Assembly (NCBI RefSeq): GCF_000421165.1
Contig: NZ_ATWI01000008.1
Span: 620,001-684,000 of the forward strand
DNA from: Marinobacter daepoensis DSM 16072
GTDB lineage: Bacteria; Pseudomonadota; Gammaproteobacteria; Pseudomonadales; Oleiphilaceae
Length of the DNA stretch: 64,000 bases
Direction: 5' to 3'
The position numbers were made by a program, and so were the translations under genes. The notes under the pieces were generated by a model that was given only the letters and a program-made list of their open reading frames with translations, had not been told where the DNA came from and searched no databases. Shown one piece after another: positions 51,868 through 61,179 of this stretch (position 1 is its first letter; each line of letters opens with the position of its first letter).

Positions 51868-52785
51868 ATGAGTGAGCAGCTTTTCTGGCTGATGAGCCTG
51901 TTGGTCGGGTTTCTTGCAATTCTGTATCTGTTGCTCCAACTGGTTTGGGAGCAGCTCAGTGCAGCGGTCAGACTCCGGAAGCAGATTCGCCAACGGCTTA
52001 ATCCGCCGGTGGTGAAGAGCGAAAACGCTCAGGTGGCAATCGATCTCGGGCCACTGGATCACCTGCTGGTTCGGGCTGGCATCCATTGGTCTACGTCAAA
52101 GGTGTCTGGCGTGCTGGCCATCATGATCGGATTTGTCGTTGCCATTGTGGTGTTCCGTGGCTGGGTCGAGGCGCTGGTGGCGGTTTTTTTCCTGGCGACC
52201 GGGGTCGTTACGCTCTGGCGCCTGATGTACGAGAAACAGCGTCGTCAGATATTCGCTGAACTTCCTGTCATTGTGGATTCGGTGATTCGTTCACTGTCGG
52301 CCGGGCGCTCGGTGGAGCAGAGCCTGGCGATTGCCTTTGGTGATGCCTCGCCAGTGTTTAACCCGCTGGTCTTCCGGCTGAAAAGTGCCATTGCCCAGGG
52401 GAGGGACTATACGCCCATTCTGGACGGATTTGCCGGCCTCTATAACATTCCCTCCATTACCCAGGTTGCCCTGGCCCTGAGAACCTCGGCGCGTTTTGGT
52501 TCCTCGGTGCGTCCCGTCCTGCTGGAGGTGTCAAAAGCTATCCGGGCCAGGCAGGAGTTGCGACAGGAGTTTATGGCAGCCACGGCTGAAACCCGGTTTA
52601 CCGCCATGGTCTTTGCACTGATGCCGCCGGCGATGGCGGTCTACATCGTACTCATGAACGAGGACTTCGCAGAAACCCTGCTGAACACCGGTACCGGGCA
52701 TACCATGCTGATCATCGCCGGGGTTCTTCAGCTACTGGGCTCTGCGCTGATCTGGAACCTGATCCGGGGAGTTGGTCGTGGATAA
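51868..52785 (+). CDS. tadB: Tad inner-membrane platform protein TadB
   Basis: A 305-residue GspF-like membrane protein that, with TadC, forms the base on which TadA acts. Hydrophobic segments lie at the N terminus (LLVGFLAILYLLLQL), near 75-115 and at the C terminus (TMLIIAGVLQLLGSALIWNLI). The cytoplasmic GspF domain has VIVDSVIRSLSAGRSVEQSL and FMAATAETRFTAMVFALMPP. It overlaps tadC by eight bases. Confidence 0.95.
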   Translation: MSEQLFWLMSLLVGFLAILYLLLQLVWEQLSAAVRLRKQIRQRLNPPVVKSENAQVAIDLGPLDHLLVRAGIHWSTSKVSGVLAIMIGFVVAIVVFRGWVEALVAVFFLATGVVTLWRLMYEKQRRQIFAELPVIVDSVIRSLSAGRSVEQSLAIAFGDASPVFNPLVFRLKSAIAQGRDYTPILDGFAGLYNIPSITQVALALRTSARFGSSVRPVLLEVSKAIRARQELRQEFMAATAETRFTAMVFALMPPAMAVYIVLMNEDFAETLLNTGTGHTMLIIAGVLQLLGSALIWNLIRGVGRG

Positions 52786-53650
52786 TTTCTGGTTTGCCGC
52801 CGCACTCATCTGTGCGCTTGTTTCCCTGGTTTCCGTCTACGCCTGGAGCCCCGCCCGGGCGCTCAAGGCGAGGGCCACCTCTCGGTTACAGCACCATCAG
52901 ATGGTAAACGATGAAAATGCGGAAGGGGCGATTCTTAACGAGTTTGTGTTTGCCCTGGTGGAGAAGAAATTCCTGGCAGGGGATTTCAAAGAACTGGAAG
53001 AAGCCTTGGATGCAACGGGTAAAACACCTTTACGGGCCCGACAGGTGTACCTCGTGTTCTGCTGGCTTCTTCCGATGGTCGCCGCCGTCCTTTTGTCGGT
53101 GTTTGCCGATGTATTGATTGCGATGATTGGGTTCATGCTCTGTTTTTACCTTCCCCGGCGCTCTATACGTAGTGCGGGGAAAACTGCAGAAAAGCAGCAG
53201 AATCGTGAGGCTATTGAGCTATGCCACCTCACCAGAATGATGATGGAAGCGGGGCTGACACCAGAAAGGGCCCTGAAGCTCATTGCGCTCCAGGGGCGGG
53301 AGCTGATGCCTCTGCTGATCAAACGCATTGAGCGCTTCAATCGGGTTATGGAGAGTGGTGCAGACCGAAGTCATGCCCTTGAGGACATGGGCCGGAACAA
53401 GAATCTGAATGTATTGCGAAGCTACGTCACGATTATGAAGCAGGCGGGTTCTCTTGGCTCTGCGGTCTCAGGTGGTCTGGAGCAGATTATTGCTGATGCC
53501 CATCACGACGAACGGAGCAAACTGAAAGAGGAAACCAACCGGATAGGCGCAAGAATGACCATCATCATGATGGTTTTCATGCTCCCCGCCCTCTTTATTC
53601 TGATCGGCGGGCCTGCTGTGCTCTCGATCATGGATGCGTTACAGCGGTGA
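52778..53650 (+). CDS. tadC: Tad inner-membrane platform protein TadC
   Basis: A 290-residue partner of TadB with an N-terminal helix, two central helices and a C-terminal helix (MTIIMMVFMLPALFILIGGPAV). The GspF-type domain includes CHLTRMMMEAGLTPERALKL and VLRSYVTIMKQAGSLGSAVSG. The start is GTG 52778, six bases after GGGGAG; a TTG at 52772 abuts that site and is unlikely. Overlaps tadB. Confidence 0.94.
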   Translation: MDNFWFAAALICALVSLVSVYAWSPARALKARATSRLQHHQMVNDENAEGAILNEFVFALVEKKFLAGDFKELEEALDATGKTPLRARQVYLVFCWLLPMVAAVLLSVFADVLIAMIGFMLCFYLPRRSIRSAGKTAEKQQNREAIELCHLTRMMMEAGLTPERALKLIALQGRELMPLLIKRIERFNRVMESGADRSHALEDMGRNKNLNVLRSYVTIMKQAGSLGSAVSGGLEQIIADAHHDERSKLKEETNRIGARMTIIMMVFMLPALFILIGGPAVLSIMDALQR

Positions 53651-53693
53651 TCACCTCGTTACCGAAATTCTGGTGTTTTATTAGGAGTCATAT

Positions 53694-54404
53694 ATGAAAG
53701 CCAAGGCGTCGTTCCGGCTACCGATTCTGGCAGTATCAATGGCAGCGTTTATCTCCGGTTGTGCCACAACGTCTGAGCGTGACTCTCAGGGCCCCAGGGA
53801 GAGTCTGGAGAGTGGGCAACAGTTTACGGTTAGTTGTTCAACCACTCTTAGCCCGGAGCACCGGGTAGAGCTGGATGCGATTGATGCGATGATGGCATCT
53901 TCCGATAACTACGCTGCGCTGGCTCGTCTCGAAGCCATGCCGTTTGAAACTCAGCACCACTGGCTTCGCTGGGCCCAGCTTCTGGGTAAGGTGGAGCAGC
54001 TGGAATATTCCGAAGAGGCCTATTTGCAGGTTGCACAAACGTGTGACAGCTCCGAGGCGTATCACGGTCTTGGCGTGGTGTACGTCAAAGCCGGAAAACT
54101 CGCCGAGGGCATTCAGGCGCTGGCTGATGCGAAATCCAGAGCTCCGGCCTCAGCCGACATACGCAATGACTTTGGCATTGTGCTTATGCAGGGAGGCTTC
54201 TACGGACAGGCCGCCTTCGAACTGCGTACCGCGTATGAGTTATCGGGCCGGAAAGACGGCATTGGCCGCAACATGGTGGCAGCGTATTTTCTCCATGGTG
54301 GCGAATCGGCTTTGAAGCGGATTCAGCGGGAGCTGAGGCTCGACGCGGAGGTGGTTGAGCGCGGTGTTGCGTTCTCGGAGCGGTTTGAAGGGGGTGCAGT
54401 ATGA
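53694..54404 (+). CDS. tadD: TadD-like TPR lipoprotein
   Basis: A 236-residue lipoprotein (ISGCATT lipobox, Cys about residue 23) with TPR-like helices in the rest (YHGLGVVYVKAGKLAEGIQALADA, IRNDFGIVLMQGGFYGQAAFELR). TadD resembles PilF and is likely a pilotin or assembly factor for the secretin RcpA in the periplasm or outer membrane. It overlaps the next gene with an ATGA stop-start. Confidence 0.9.
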   Translation: MKAKASFRLPILAVSMAAFISGCATTSERDSQGPRESLESGQQFTVSCSTTLSPEHRVELDAIDAMMASSDNYAALARLEAMPFETQHHWLRWAQLLGKVEQLEYSEEAYLQVAQTCDSSEAYHGLGVVYVKAGKLAEGIQALADAKSRAPASADIRNDFGIVLMQGGFYGQAAFELRTAYELSGRKDGIGRNMVAAYFLHGGESALKRIQRELRLDAEVVERGVAFSERFEGGAV

Positions 54405-54667
54405 TCATTCGCGTGTCGCTGATTGGTTTGATGCTGGCTTTGCCCATGGCTGCCGTTGCCAATGATGTGCTTGAAGATGCCCTGAGCGGCCCCGGTTTTG
54501 AGCGGGACGAGCGGGCTCATGCCCGTAAAGCGCTGGATGCTCAGGTTAAACAGCCGGTCAGAGGTAAGGAGCTCAGCGCTCAGATCTACCTGAGAACGCA
54601 GAAGCGATTGGCCGAGAGTTTTGATCACAAGATCCCTGAAACGCTGGCGGAGCCAACCCGTGATTAG
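54401..54667 (+). CDS. Small exported protein, DUF3613-like
   Basis: An 88-residue exported protein with a signal peptide (LIGLMLALPMAAVAND). The mature part is helical and ends AQIYLRTQKRLAESFDHKIPE, which fits DUF3613 proteins that accompany tad loci in Pseudomonas and Burkholderia. Function unknown; location between tadD and tadG with 4-base and 8-base overlaps means it is likely a Tad accessory. Confidence 0.65.
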   Translation: MIIRVSLIGLMLALPMAAVANDVLEDALSGPGFERDERAHARKALDAQVKQPVRGKELSAQIYLRTQKRLAESFDHKIPETLAEPTRD

Positions 54668-56483
54668 GCATAAGCCACAGCGCGGTGTTCTGATCTTCAT
54701 CACGCCGTTCCTGTTCGTGGCGATTGCCGTGGTCATCACGCTGGCGATGGATGCATCTCGGTTGCGGGCCGCAAAATCAGAGATGCAGCGTATCGTAAAT
54801 GCTGCGGCAACGGCCGCGGCGGACGAGGCTCAGGCCTGTGGTGTTGGCGACTTCGCCGAAATGCGCTCGCGAGCCCTCGTTGCTGCACGCCAGGCAGGTT
54901 TTGATGGTGACGCCAGCGAGTTAGAGGTTTTCGCCGGGGTGCTTGACCCCAGCACGGATGATACCCGGGTTCTAGAATTTACGCCGAAAGCGCAGGCCCA
55001 GATTCGCCAGACGAATGCCGCTGTCGTTCGGTATACCCGGTCTGAACCCATCTCGTCCCTCTTGCCGAGCTCTCTGGTTCCGCCGATGGATATCAGTGTA
55101 AATGCGGCGGCTCGAAAAGAACTCTATGCCGTGATGAGTGCCAATGCCTCAACCCTGAAGGTGCAGAACGGCCTGCTTGGAAACCTGCTGGGGCTGGTGC
55201 TTGGACAAAGCAATTACAGTCTGGACCCGACGGATCTGGCGAGCCTGCAGAATACGTTGGTGGGCGTTGGGGATTTGCTGTCTGTACTGGGCATCAAAGA
55301 CGTTGTTTCGCTTTTGGATACGCCGTTGGTTCAGGTTCTTGAGGGAGTCACGACTCTGGTTGGGGGAGTGACAACGCCTGTAGGGGAGCTTGTCGACGGA
55401 TTGACCGGAGCGCTTGGTATAAGTGGGCTGGATACCTCCGCGGTACTGAAAGTAGTGGGCGAGAGCTCGGCTGCCACCAATGCGGAGTTCCCGCTTTACG
55501 ATTTCCTGATCAGCGTGGTGTTGAACAGTGTCAGTGCCTTGAATCAGACCGGTGACGGGTTGGTCTCCTTGGAGTTGGATACCAACGAGTCGCCGGTTCT
55601 CTCCACGCTGCTGAGTGGTCTGGAGTTTCTGGCAGACCTCGATCTTACCCTGAAACTGGGGGTGGCGAACCCGGCGCAGGTCGTCATCGGGCCTGCTCGT
55701 CAGGGAGAAGATGGGCAATGGCTGACTCAGATGCGGGCCTCCGACATTTCATTGGAAGTCGCGGCAGATCTGCAGCTGGTCACGGGTGAGATTGGTAAAA
55801 TCATTAAGGGGTTGTCGCTCGGGTTGCTGGACCTTCAGATTCTGGATGATATTCGCGTGCCTCTGGTGGTTCAGGTTGGTGGCGGCACCGCGGAGCTGGT
55901 CGGTGCGAACTGTGCCAGAGGCCGGGACAATGAAGTGGACCTCGACGTGATTGTTGCCGGAAGCATTGCGAATGTTGAAACCGGGACAATCAACCCGTTT
56001 AACGGTCTTGTTGACCGGGAGCCTCTTAAAGCAACCATACTCAAACTCCATCTGCTGGATTACCCCGTGCTGGGCCTCTGCCTGAATGCCGACCTTGGCG
56101 TGTCGCTTCCAACCAGTGAGAAACCCCAGGCGGTCTACGACTATGGGCTGCATTGTGATGGCGGTCAGTGCCGGGTGGCTTTCGAAGGTGGTGGCCCAAC
56201 CTGGATTGAGGGGTTGAATGTGCAGTTCGATAACCTGTCACTTAGCTGTGGTGATGGCGGGCTGGCCGATGTTATTTCCGGGGTGGTTGATCTGATTCTG
56301 AGTGTGCTGACGCCAATCATTCAATCGCTGCTGGATATTGTGACAACCGTGCTGCTTAAAGGCATTGTCTCGCCGCTCCTGATGTTGCTGGGGGTCGATC
56401 TGGCCGGCCTTGAAGTAACGGTCGTGGGAGCGGACCAATTGAGTACACAGCTGATTGAAAATGTGGAGTTTCGTGGTAACTGA
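54660..56483 (+). CDS. tadG: TadG-like pilus assembly protein
   Basis: A 607-residue membrane-anchored protein: charged N terminus, one hydrophobic segment (RGVLIFITPFLFVAIAVVITLAM) and DASRLRAAKSEMQRIVNAAA, typical of the TadE/TadG-like N-terminal region (DUF2134-like). It continues as a large periplasmic domain containing repeated glycine/leucine/valine stretches. TadG helps anchor or initiate the pilus. The start is GTG 54660, six bases after GGCGGAG; an ATG at 54621 lies within the previous gene. Confidence 0.88.
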   Translation: MIRHKPQRGVLIFITPFLFVAIAVVITLAMDASRLRAAKSEMQRIVNAAATAAADEAQACGVGDFAEMRSRALVAARQAGFDGDASELEVFAGVLDPSTDDTRVLEFTPKAQAQIRQTNAAVVRYTRSEPISSLLPSSLVPPMDISVNAAARKELYAVMSANASTLKVQNGLLGNLLGLVLGQSNYSLDPTDLASLQNTLVGVGDLLSVLGIKDVVSLLDTPLVQVLEGVTTLVGGVTTPVGELVDGLTGALGISGLDTSAVLKVVGESSAATNAEFPLYDFLISVVLNSVSALNQTGDGLVSLELDTNESPVLSTLLSGLEFLADLDLTLKLGVANPAQVVIGPARQGEDGQWLTQMRASDISLEVAADLQLVTGEIGKIIKGLSLGLLDLQILDDIRVPLVVQVGGGTAELVGANCARGRDNEVDLDVIVAGSIANVETGTINPFNGLVDREPLKATILKLHLLDYPVLGLCLNADLGVSLPTSEKPQAVYDYGLHCDGGQCRVAFEGGGPTWIEGLNVQFDNLSLSCGDGGLADVISGVVDLILSVLTPIIQSLLDIVTTVLLKGIVSPLLMLLGVDLAGLEVTVVGADQLSTQLIENVEFRGN

Positions 56484-56543
56484 TCGAATTGCCTTTTAGA
56501 ATCGCCTTGCTCTTCAGCATTCGGGTCGTTATAGGGAGTCAGG

Positions 56544-58904
56544 TTGTTGCCGGGGATTATTGAAGAATCAGAAACAATTATGCTGTTTGCTCTGATCGTT
56601 TTCTTGGTACTTATGTACCTTGTGGCCCTGAGAGACCGTTCCAGAACCGCCGGGCGCTTTCGTGCATTGACCAAAGCCCTGGAGGAGGCCCAGCGTCGTC
56701 TTCGCTCGTCTGTTTCTGACACACGATCCATGTTGAACCAAGGGGCCGCGATCGTGCTGGTTTTCGACCGGCACAGCCTGAAGCTCCTGTTTGCAAACCA
56801 GCAAGCACTGGAACTGTTCGGTTGTGACAGCACAGAGGCCTTGTCTGATCAGATAATGATGAGGCCCGATGCCTGGCAGCCAGAACCCTTTTCCCTTCTG
56901 GATTTCGAACGCTGGATGGACCAGCTGAAAACCAGCGGGTCACAGCGGAAAGACTGGTTGTTCTGCGGTCCGGACCGGCAAGGGGTCTGGACCGATTGTT
57001 TTGTTGGCAATACGGTTTTTGAGGGCAAGGCTGCCCGAATGCTCAGTGCGGGCAATATCCACCAATACCGGATGGATCGGTTGGCGGACAGCATGAGAAA
57101 CCGGGTGCTGACCGACATCACGGCGGGCAATGGGCTGGAGGGCATCTTCGACAGCCTCTGCAAGCTGACCGAAATAAGACTTAAAGACACTCGTTGCCAG
57201 ATCTCGTTATTTGATCAGCAAAGAGACCACCTGATCCCCATGGGAACGTCGCGCTTCGCCAAAGAGCTGCGGGCGCACCTTCCTGTCATTTCTGCGAGTT
57301 ACGCGGCCACATCCATTGGCACGGCGGCCTACACGCGAAAACGTATTATCTGCGAATCCATTCGAGCCGATCATCGTTGGCAGGGTGGCGCGGCCGTGGC
57401 GGAGGCGCTGGGTGTGAACTCCGTCTGGTCTGAGCCTATCCTGAATCATCAAGGCGAATTGCTTGGCGTATTCTCGGCGTTCAGCCCTGTGCCCGGAAAG
57501 TCCGATGACGGGGCGCTGGAAGACATGGCCTCTGTTGTGTCGCTGGCCGGGCTTGCCATTGAGCGGCTGGGATGGAGGCAGAATCTGGAAGCCGCCGCCT
57601 CCAGTGAGCGTTTTATCCGACAGCTGGGCGTTGATCTTGTGAACCTGCCACCGGGGCCTGAGTTTGAAACGCGCTTGCGGTCTGTGCTCCACAATGTCGT
57701 CGCTCAGTACGAACTGGGTTCCGTCGGAGTCTGGGAGCAACGTGTGGAGCAGGAAGGTTTTTCGCTTCTGGTTGCAACCAGTAAAGCGGTGGGGGGATCG
57801 GAAGAGGCGGATGAGCGTGAACCGGTCAGTGGAACCTTCCTAGTGGATGAACGTCTGGTTCGTGATGCCTTCCGGGGATCTCAGCCAGAATACTTTAATG
57901 TTCAGGATGGCCTCTATGCCTCCCTCGTTCTGAATGATGAAGGGAAGCCGGTTCTGGTTATTCCTGTTGACGATATAGAGCAGAGCGGAAGAAGGCTCGG
58001 CCTGATTACTGTGCAATCCCAGTTCGTTTTTATTGCTCAGGAGGTGATCGAACACCTTCAGGTGATAGCGACGATGGTTCGTACGGTATTGCTCAACCGT
58101 CGTCTGGTCCAGTCGCTGTCGCGCGCGATGGAAGCTGAGCAGAGCGAACGCCGTAAACTTGAAGGAGAGTTGTCCGTCGCGCGCTCTATTCAGATGTCGA
58201 TGGTACCGGGGGCCGGGCATTTCAAAGAGACGTACCGGAACTGGACGATTGATGCCTGGCTTAAGCCGGCGAAGGCAGTGGGGGGCGACCTGTACGAGTT
58301 CATCCGGCTGCCCACCGGAAAAGCGGTGGTCGCGGTAGGCGATGTATCGGATAAGGGGGCTCCGGCCGCGTTGTTTATGGCGAAGACCGTCAGCCTGCTC
58401 AACCTGTTGGTAAGGATGCACGATGGTGATCTGAAAGCGATTGCGGAAGCTCTCAATGCAGAGCTCTGTCGTGCGAATGACAGCTGCATGTTTGTGACCA
58501 TGATCCTCTGCACGATCGATCTGACCACCGGACAGGTGAGCTGGCTCAACGCGGGCCATGATGCGCCGTTGAGCATAAAAGGCATTGCCGCGCCGGAATT
58601 TATGCATGTTGAATCCGGCCCGCCCCTGGGGCTCTACGAGAACACTGGTTACCCGGTCAGTCAGTCCCGGATTGTGCCGGGGCAAAAAGTGGCGTTATAC
58701 AGTGATGGTGTGACCGAGGCGTTCAATGTTAACCGCGAGGCATTTGGGAGCGACAGGCTTCTGAGTCTTGGCTTCCGGGCACCGCTTCAATCTGATGGGT
58801 TGCTTGAGTTGTTGCGGCAACAGATCCTCGGGTTTATCGGGCCGTCGCCGCAATCTGATGACATTACGATTCTGACTGTTCACCATCATGGCGCTGGATC
58901 ATGA
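56544..58904 (+). CDS. SpoIIE/RsbU-type PP2C phosphatase with sensory domains
   Basis: A 786-residue serine phosphatase predicted to dephosphorylate a STAS protein. It has an N-terminal membrane helix (about 13-30), a PAS-like part, GAF-like segments in the middle, and a C-terminal PP2C domain with VARSIQMSMVPG, KAVGGDLYEF, VGDVSDKGAPAALFM, LNAGHDAPL, YSDGVTEAF and PQSDDITILTV, so the metal aspartates are kept. The start is TTG 56544 after GGGAG at 56534-56538; ATG 56580 is the alternative. The stop overlaps the kinase gene by four bases. Confidence 0.92.
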   Translation: MLPGIIEESETIMLFALIVFLVLMYLVALRDRSRTAGRFRALTKALEEAQRRLRSSVSDTRSMLNQGAAIVLVFDRHSLKLLFANQQALELFGCDSTEALSDQIMMRPDAWQPEPFSLLDFERWMDQLKTSGSQRKDWLFCGPDRQGVWTDCFVGNTVFEGKAARMLSAGNIHQYRMDRLADSMRNRVLTDITAGNGLEGIFDSLCKLTEIRLKDTRCQISLFDQQRDHLIPMGTSRFAKELRAHLPVISASYAATSIGTAAYTRKRIICESIRADHRWQGGAAVAEALGVNSVWSEPILNHQGELLGVFSAFSPVPGKSDDGALEDMASVVSLAGLAIERLGWRQNLEAAASSERFIRQLGVDLVNLPPGPEFETRLRSVLHNVVAQYELGSVGVWEQRVEQEGFSLLVATSKAVGGSEEADEREPVSGTFLVDERLVRDAFRGSQPEYFNVQDGLYASLVLNDEGKPVLVIPVDDIEQSGRRLGLITVQSQFVFIAQEVIEHLQVIATMVRTVLLNRRLVQSLSRAMEAEQSERRKLEGELSVARSIQMSMVPGAGHFKETYRNWTIDAWLKPAKAVGGDLYEFIRLPTGKAVVAVGDVSDKGAPAALFMAKTVSLLNLLVRMHDGDLKAIAEALNAELCRANDSCMFVTMILCTIDLTTGQVSWLNAGHDAPLSIKGIAAPEFMHVESGPPLGLYENTGYPVSQSRIVPGQKVALYSDGVTEAFNVNREAFGSDRLLSLGFRAPLQSDGLLELLRQQILGFIGPSPQSDDITILTVHHHGAGS

Positions 58905-59329
58905 CACTGACAATAACAACCGAAGACCGTGTTGCCTCAATCATTGAGGCTGTGAAAAATCGTTTGCCTTCCGACTGTCACGATAGCGATGTGATGTACG
59001 ATTGTTGTACAATCATCGACGAGTTTCATTCGAACATGCGTGAGCATGTGGCGCCGGATAAGCATAGCGTGAGTTGGCGGCTGACGGTCGCCTATCGAAG
59101 CGGTGTGATCTGTCTCTGTTTTCAATATAAAGGTGAGCGTTTTGATCCGACGGGGGCTGATGAAGTAGAGCCTCTGCCGATTGAGGACCGTTCCATCGGA
59201 GGGCTTGGTTTAAGCCTGATATCCGAGTTGAGTGACAAAATCGATTACACCTACCGTAACGGAATGAACACATTAAACGTTGAAGTCGGTACCATCGGAA
59301 TTCCCAAGGAAGATGACCCATGTCTCTGA
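58901..59329 (+). CDS. RsbW-like anti-sigma/serine kinase (HATPase)
   Basis: A 142-residue ATP-binding protein of the RsbW/SpoIIAB type. The N-box is in IIDEFHSNMREHV, and the G2-like motif is GGLGLSLISEL. Such kinases phosphorylate the STAS protein on serine and sequester a target when ATP is bound. The gene begins in the overlap with the phosphatase and ends overlapping the STAS gene by 10 bases. The target (sigma factor or other) is not seen nearby. Confidence 0.9.
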   Translation: MTLTITTEDRVASIIEAVKNRLPSDCHDSDVMYDCCTIIDEFHSNMREHVAPDKHSVSWRLTVAYRSGVICLCFQYKGERFDPTGADEVEPLPIEDRSIGGLGLSLISELSDKIDYTYRNGMNTLNVEVGTIGIPKEDDPCL

Positions 59330-59712
59330 ATATCGTCGAAAAAATCAATGCAAATGAAGCTGTCAGCCTCGCGTTGCAGGGTTCGTTGGACAGCGATACG
59401 GCGCCTCAGTTGGATGAGCGGCTGAACCGCATCATCGGGCCGTCTACCAAGGTTGTGGCCTTCAATATGGCAGGTGTTACGTTTATCAGTTCCGCAGGGC
59501 TACGGGTGATTTTCAAAACCTTAAAGTTAATGAAATCCCGTGGCGGTCAGGTCAGTGTTACGCAGATGAGTAAAGGGGTCAGGAAGGTTTTTGAAATCGT
59601 CAAGGTAATGCCGGATCTGACAGTGTTTGCCAGCCAGACTGAAATGGATGACTACCTCGAAGCAATACAACGTCGGGCGGAAGGCGCCTTCGGGGAGGGA
59701 GCATGTCTGTAG
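59320..59712 (+). CDS. STAS-domain anti-sigma factor antagonist
   Basis: A 130-residue STAS protein of the SpoIIAA/RsbV type. The phosphorylatable serine is in VTFISSAGLRVIF, and FNMAGV and KSRGGQVSVTQM support the fold. The unphosphorylated form binds the kinase to release its client. The phosphatase, kinase and antagonist are all present, so a complete switch is encoded here. It overlaps both neighbours by 10 bases. Confidence 0.92.
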   Translation: MSLNIVEKINANEAVSLALQGSLDSDTAPQLDERLNRIIGPSTKVVAFNMAGVTFISSAGLRVIFKTLKLMKSRGGQVSVTQMSKGVRKVFEIVKVMPDLTVFASQTEMDDYLEAIQRRAEGAFGEGACL

Positions 59713-60101
59713 TACTGGATGGCACGGTTGGTATCCAGAGGGACCGGAACGGTGACGTTGCCAACGTTGTCTGGTTTCTCTATGGCCTTCCCTGTGATGG
59801 AGGCGAACCCGAAAACGTGGTGTTCCTGAACGAATCCTTCGGGGCCAACTCGCCGCAAATGGTCGCCTTTGATCTGGATGATGAAGAGTATGTGATTTAC
59901 GCAGACTGGGACTCTTCATTGGAGGATCGACAGGCTCGGGAACTCAGGCATTTTTACCAGACGTACGGGTATATTCTGATTTCCTGCCTTCGCGAAAAAG
60001 CCAGGATGGAAGATGGCCTTGTCAGGCGCGAATGGATTACGCCGGTCAAGTACTACGAGAATTATATGGCCATGGTTAACGATATGGCCGATGCCGGATA
60101 A
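59703..60101 (+). CDS. Orphan protein translationally coupled to the STAS gene
   Basis: A 132-residue soluble, acidic protein. Visible blocks are ANVVWFLYGLPCDG, MVAFDLDDEEYVIYADWD and RELRHFYQTYGYILISCLREK. No family recognised. Its 10-base overlap with the STAS gene makes it likely to be part of the partner-switch operon; it could be the client or an accessory. Confidence 0.7.
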   Translation: MSVVLDGTVGIQRDRNGDVANVVWFLYGLPCDGGEPENVVFLNESFGANSPQMVAFDLDDEEYVIYADWDSSLEDRQARELRHFYQTYGYILISCLREKARMEDGLVRREWITPVKYYENYMAMVNDMADAG

Positions 60102-60138
60102 AGGTATCACTACGGTTTTATGCATACCGGAGTTCATT

Positions 60139-60420
60139 ATGCGCCAAGATTATCAAACGCAGTACCGGGGGGAAGTTGAAGCCCTGGCCGAGAAAGGATT
60201 TGAGGTGTACCTTCTTGATGGTGCGGCGTTAAGGTCCAGAGGCAATGTTGGAGACGTGGCCATGCCTTCTGGCTTGAAGGCTGCGCTGGCAGACTTTTGC
60301 CGGGGCTCATTAGCGCTTTCGGAATTCAGTGCCGACATGCTGGTTGAGAGAGATGGAAAGCAGCGGCAGGAAGAAGGCGTTCAGCGAAAGCGCCTGAAGC
60401 TTTCCACCAAAATCAGCTGA
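60139..60420 (+). CDS. Small orphan protein at the end of the tad/partner-switch unit
   Basis: A 93-residue protein beginning MRQDYQTQYRGEVEALAEKG and containing FEVYLLDGAALRSRGNVGD, then a lysine/arginine-rich tail. The ATG at 60139 has CGGAG at 60128-60132; ATG 60091 inside the previous gene would add 16 residues. No family recognised. Gap to upstream gene is 37 bases. Confidence 0.55.
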   Translation: MRQDYQTQYRGEVEALAEKGFEVYLLDGAALRSRGNVGDVAMPSGLKAALADFCRGSLALSEFSADMLVERDGKQRQEEGVQRKRLKLSTKIS

Positions 60421-60465
60421 GCGGCCTCAGCGCTCACTCGCCTGTTCCTTTCTTCAGGGCCACGC

Positions 60466-61179
60466 TCAGTGGCCGCTATTCTGCATCAGTTCTGGAAAGT
60501 CCTCCCCAAGGCCTGCATTTTTCAGCATCGATTTCAGGCCGGATCTATGTCTCAAGTAATCGGTTGTGGCCAGCGCGTCGGGAGCTTTCAGGCACCGAAG
60601 AGATTCGTCCCAGGTTAACAGGCTCCGAAGTTCCCCGATCGGAAGGGCCGTGTGCTTGAGTACGATAATTCCGTGTTGTCTGGACTTGAGTACGGCATCC
60701 CGGCCCGAGGTAAGGCAGACAAGAAAGGTACGCTTATCGGCTCTAAAAGGGGCTGGCTGAACGCCGTGCATGGTGAGGTAGAAGTTCGTGGTGCCTCGCA
60801 GCTTCCTGGCAGCCGCTATGAGAATCTGGTGTGAATTCCAAGAGAGCCGGGCGGATTGATAAACCCCATGGCACACCGAGAGAATAACATCTGCCTTTGC
60901 GCACTGCCGGTTCACCATCACCCGCATGGCCGCATCCGACATGTCTGTGAACCAGGGTTTCAGGTCGGCTGTCGTGAAAACGGGCTCCAGCCCGAAAAGG
61001 GAACCGTGTTCCACGAGCATTCGAAGGCGGTCGGCAGGTCTTATCAGGTAAAGCGTATCCGGCTCCTGAATGGCGCCTGGGACTGCCGAGCGATGGCTGC
61101 TTCCGTTGTCGGTGGGTCTGCCGCGTAATGCCGGGCAATGTGTGCTCTGGTCGGCAGTTGGCTGGGTAGTCTTCAGCAT
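60466..61179 (-). CDS. Orphan protein convergent with the tad unit
   Basis: A 237-residue soluble protein, with no signal peptide or membrane helix. It has RADVILSVCHGVYQSARLSW-like text (AKADVILSVCHGVY), FYLTMHGVQPAPF, and a basic C-terminal half (LRHRSGLKSMLKNAGLGEDF). No family or motif recognised. Start chosen at ATG 61179; internal starts are possible. Convergent with 60139-60420, whose end is 45 bases away. Confidence 0.55.
   Translation of the reverse strand: MLKTTQPTADQSTHCPALRGRPTDNGSSHRSAVPGAIQEPDTLYLIRPADRLRMLVEHGSLFGLEPVFTTADLKPWFTDMSDAAMRVMVNRQCAKADVILSVCHGVYQSARLSWNSHQILIAAARKLRGTTNFYLTMHGVQPAPFRADKRTFLVCLTSGRDAVLKSRQHGIIVLKHTALPIGELRSLLTWDESLRCLKAPDALATTDYLRHRSGLKSMLKNAGLGEDFPELMQNSGH

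Noticed and set aside
57840..58685. 281-codon open frame opposite the PP2C phosphatase
   Set aside because: Shadow of a conserved domain; arginine/histidine-rich composition typical of antisense frames.
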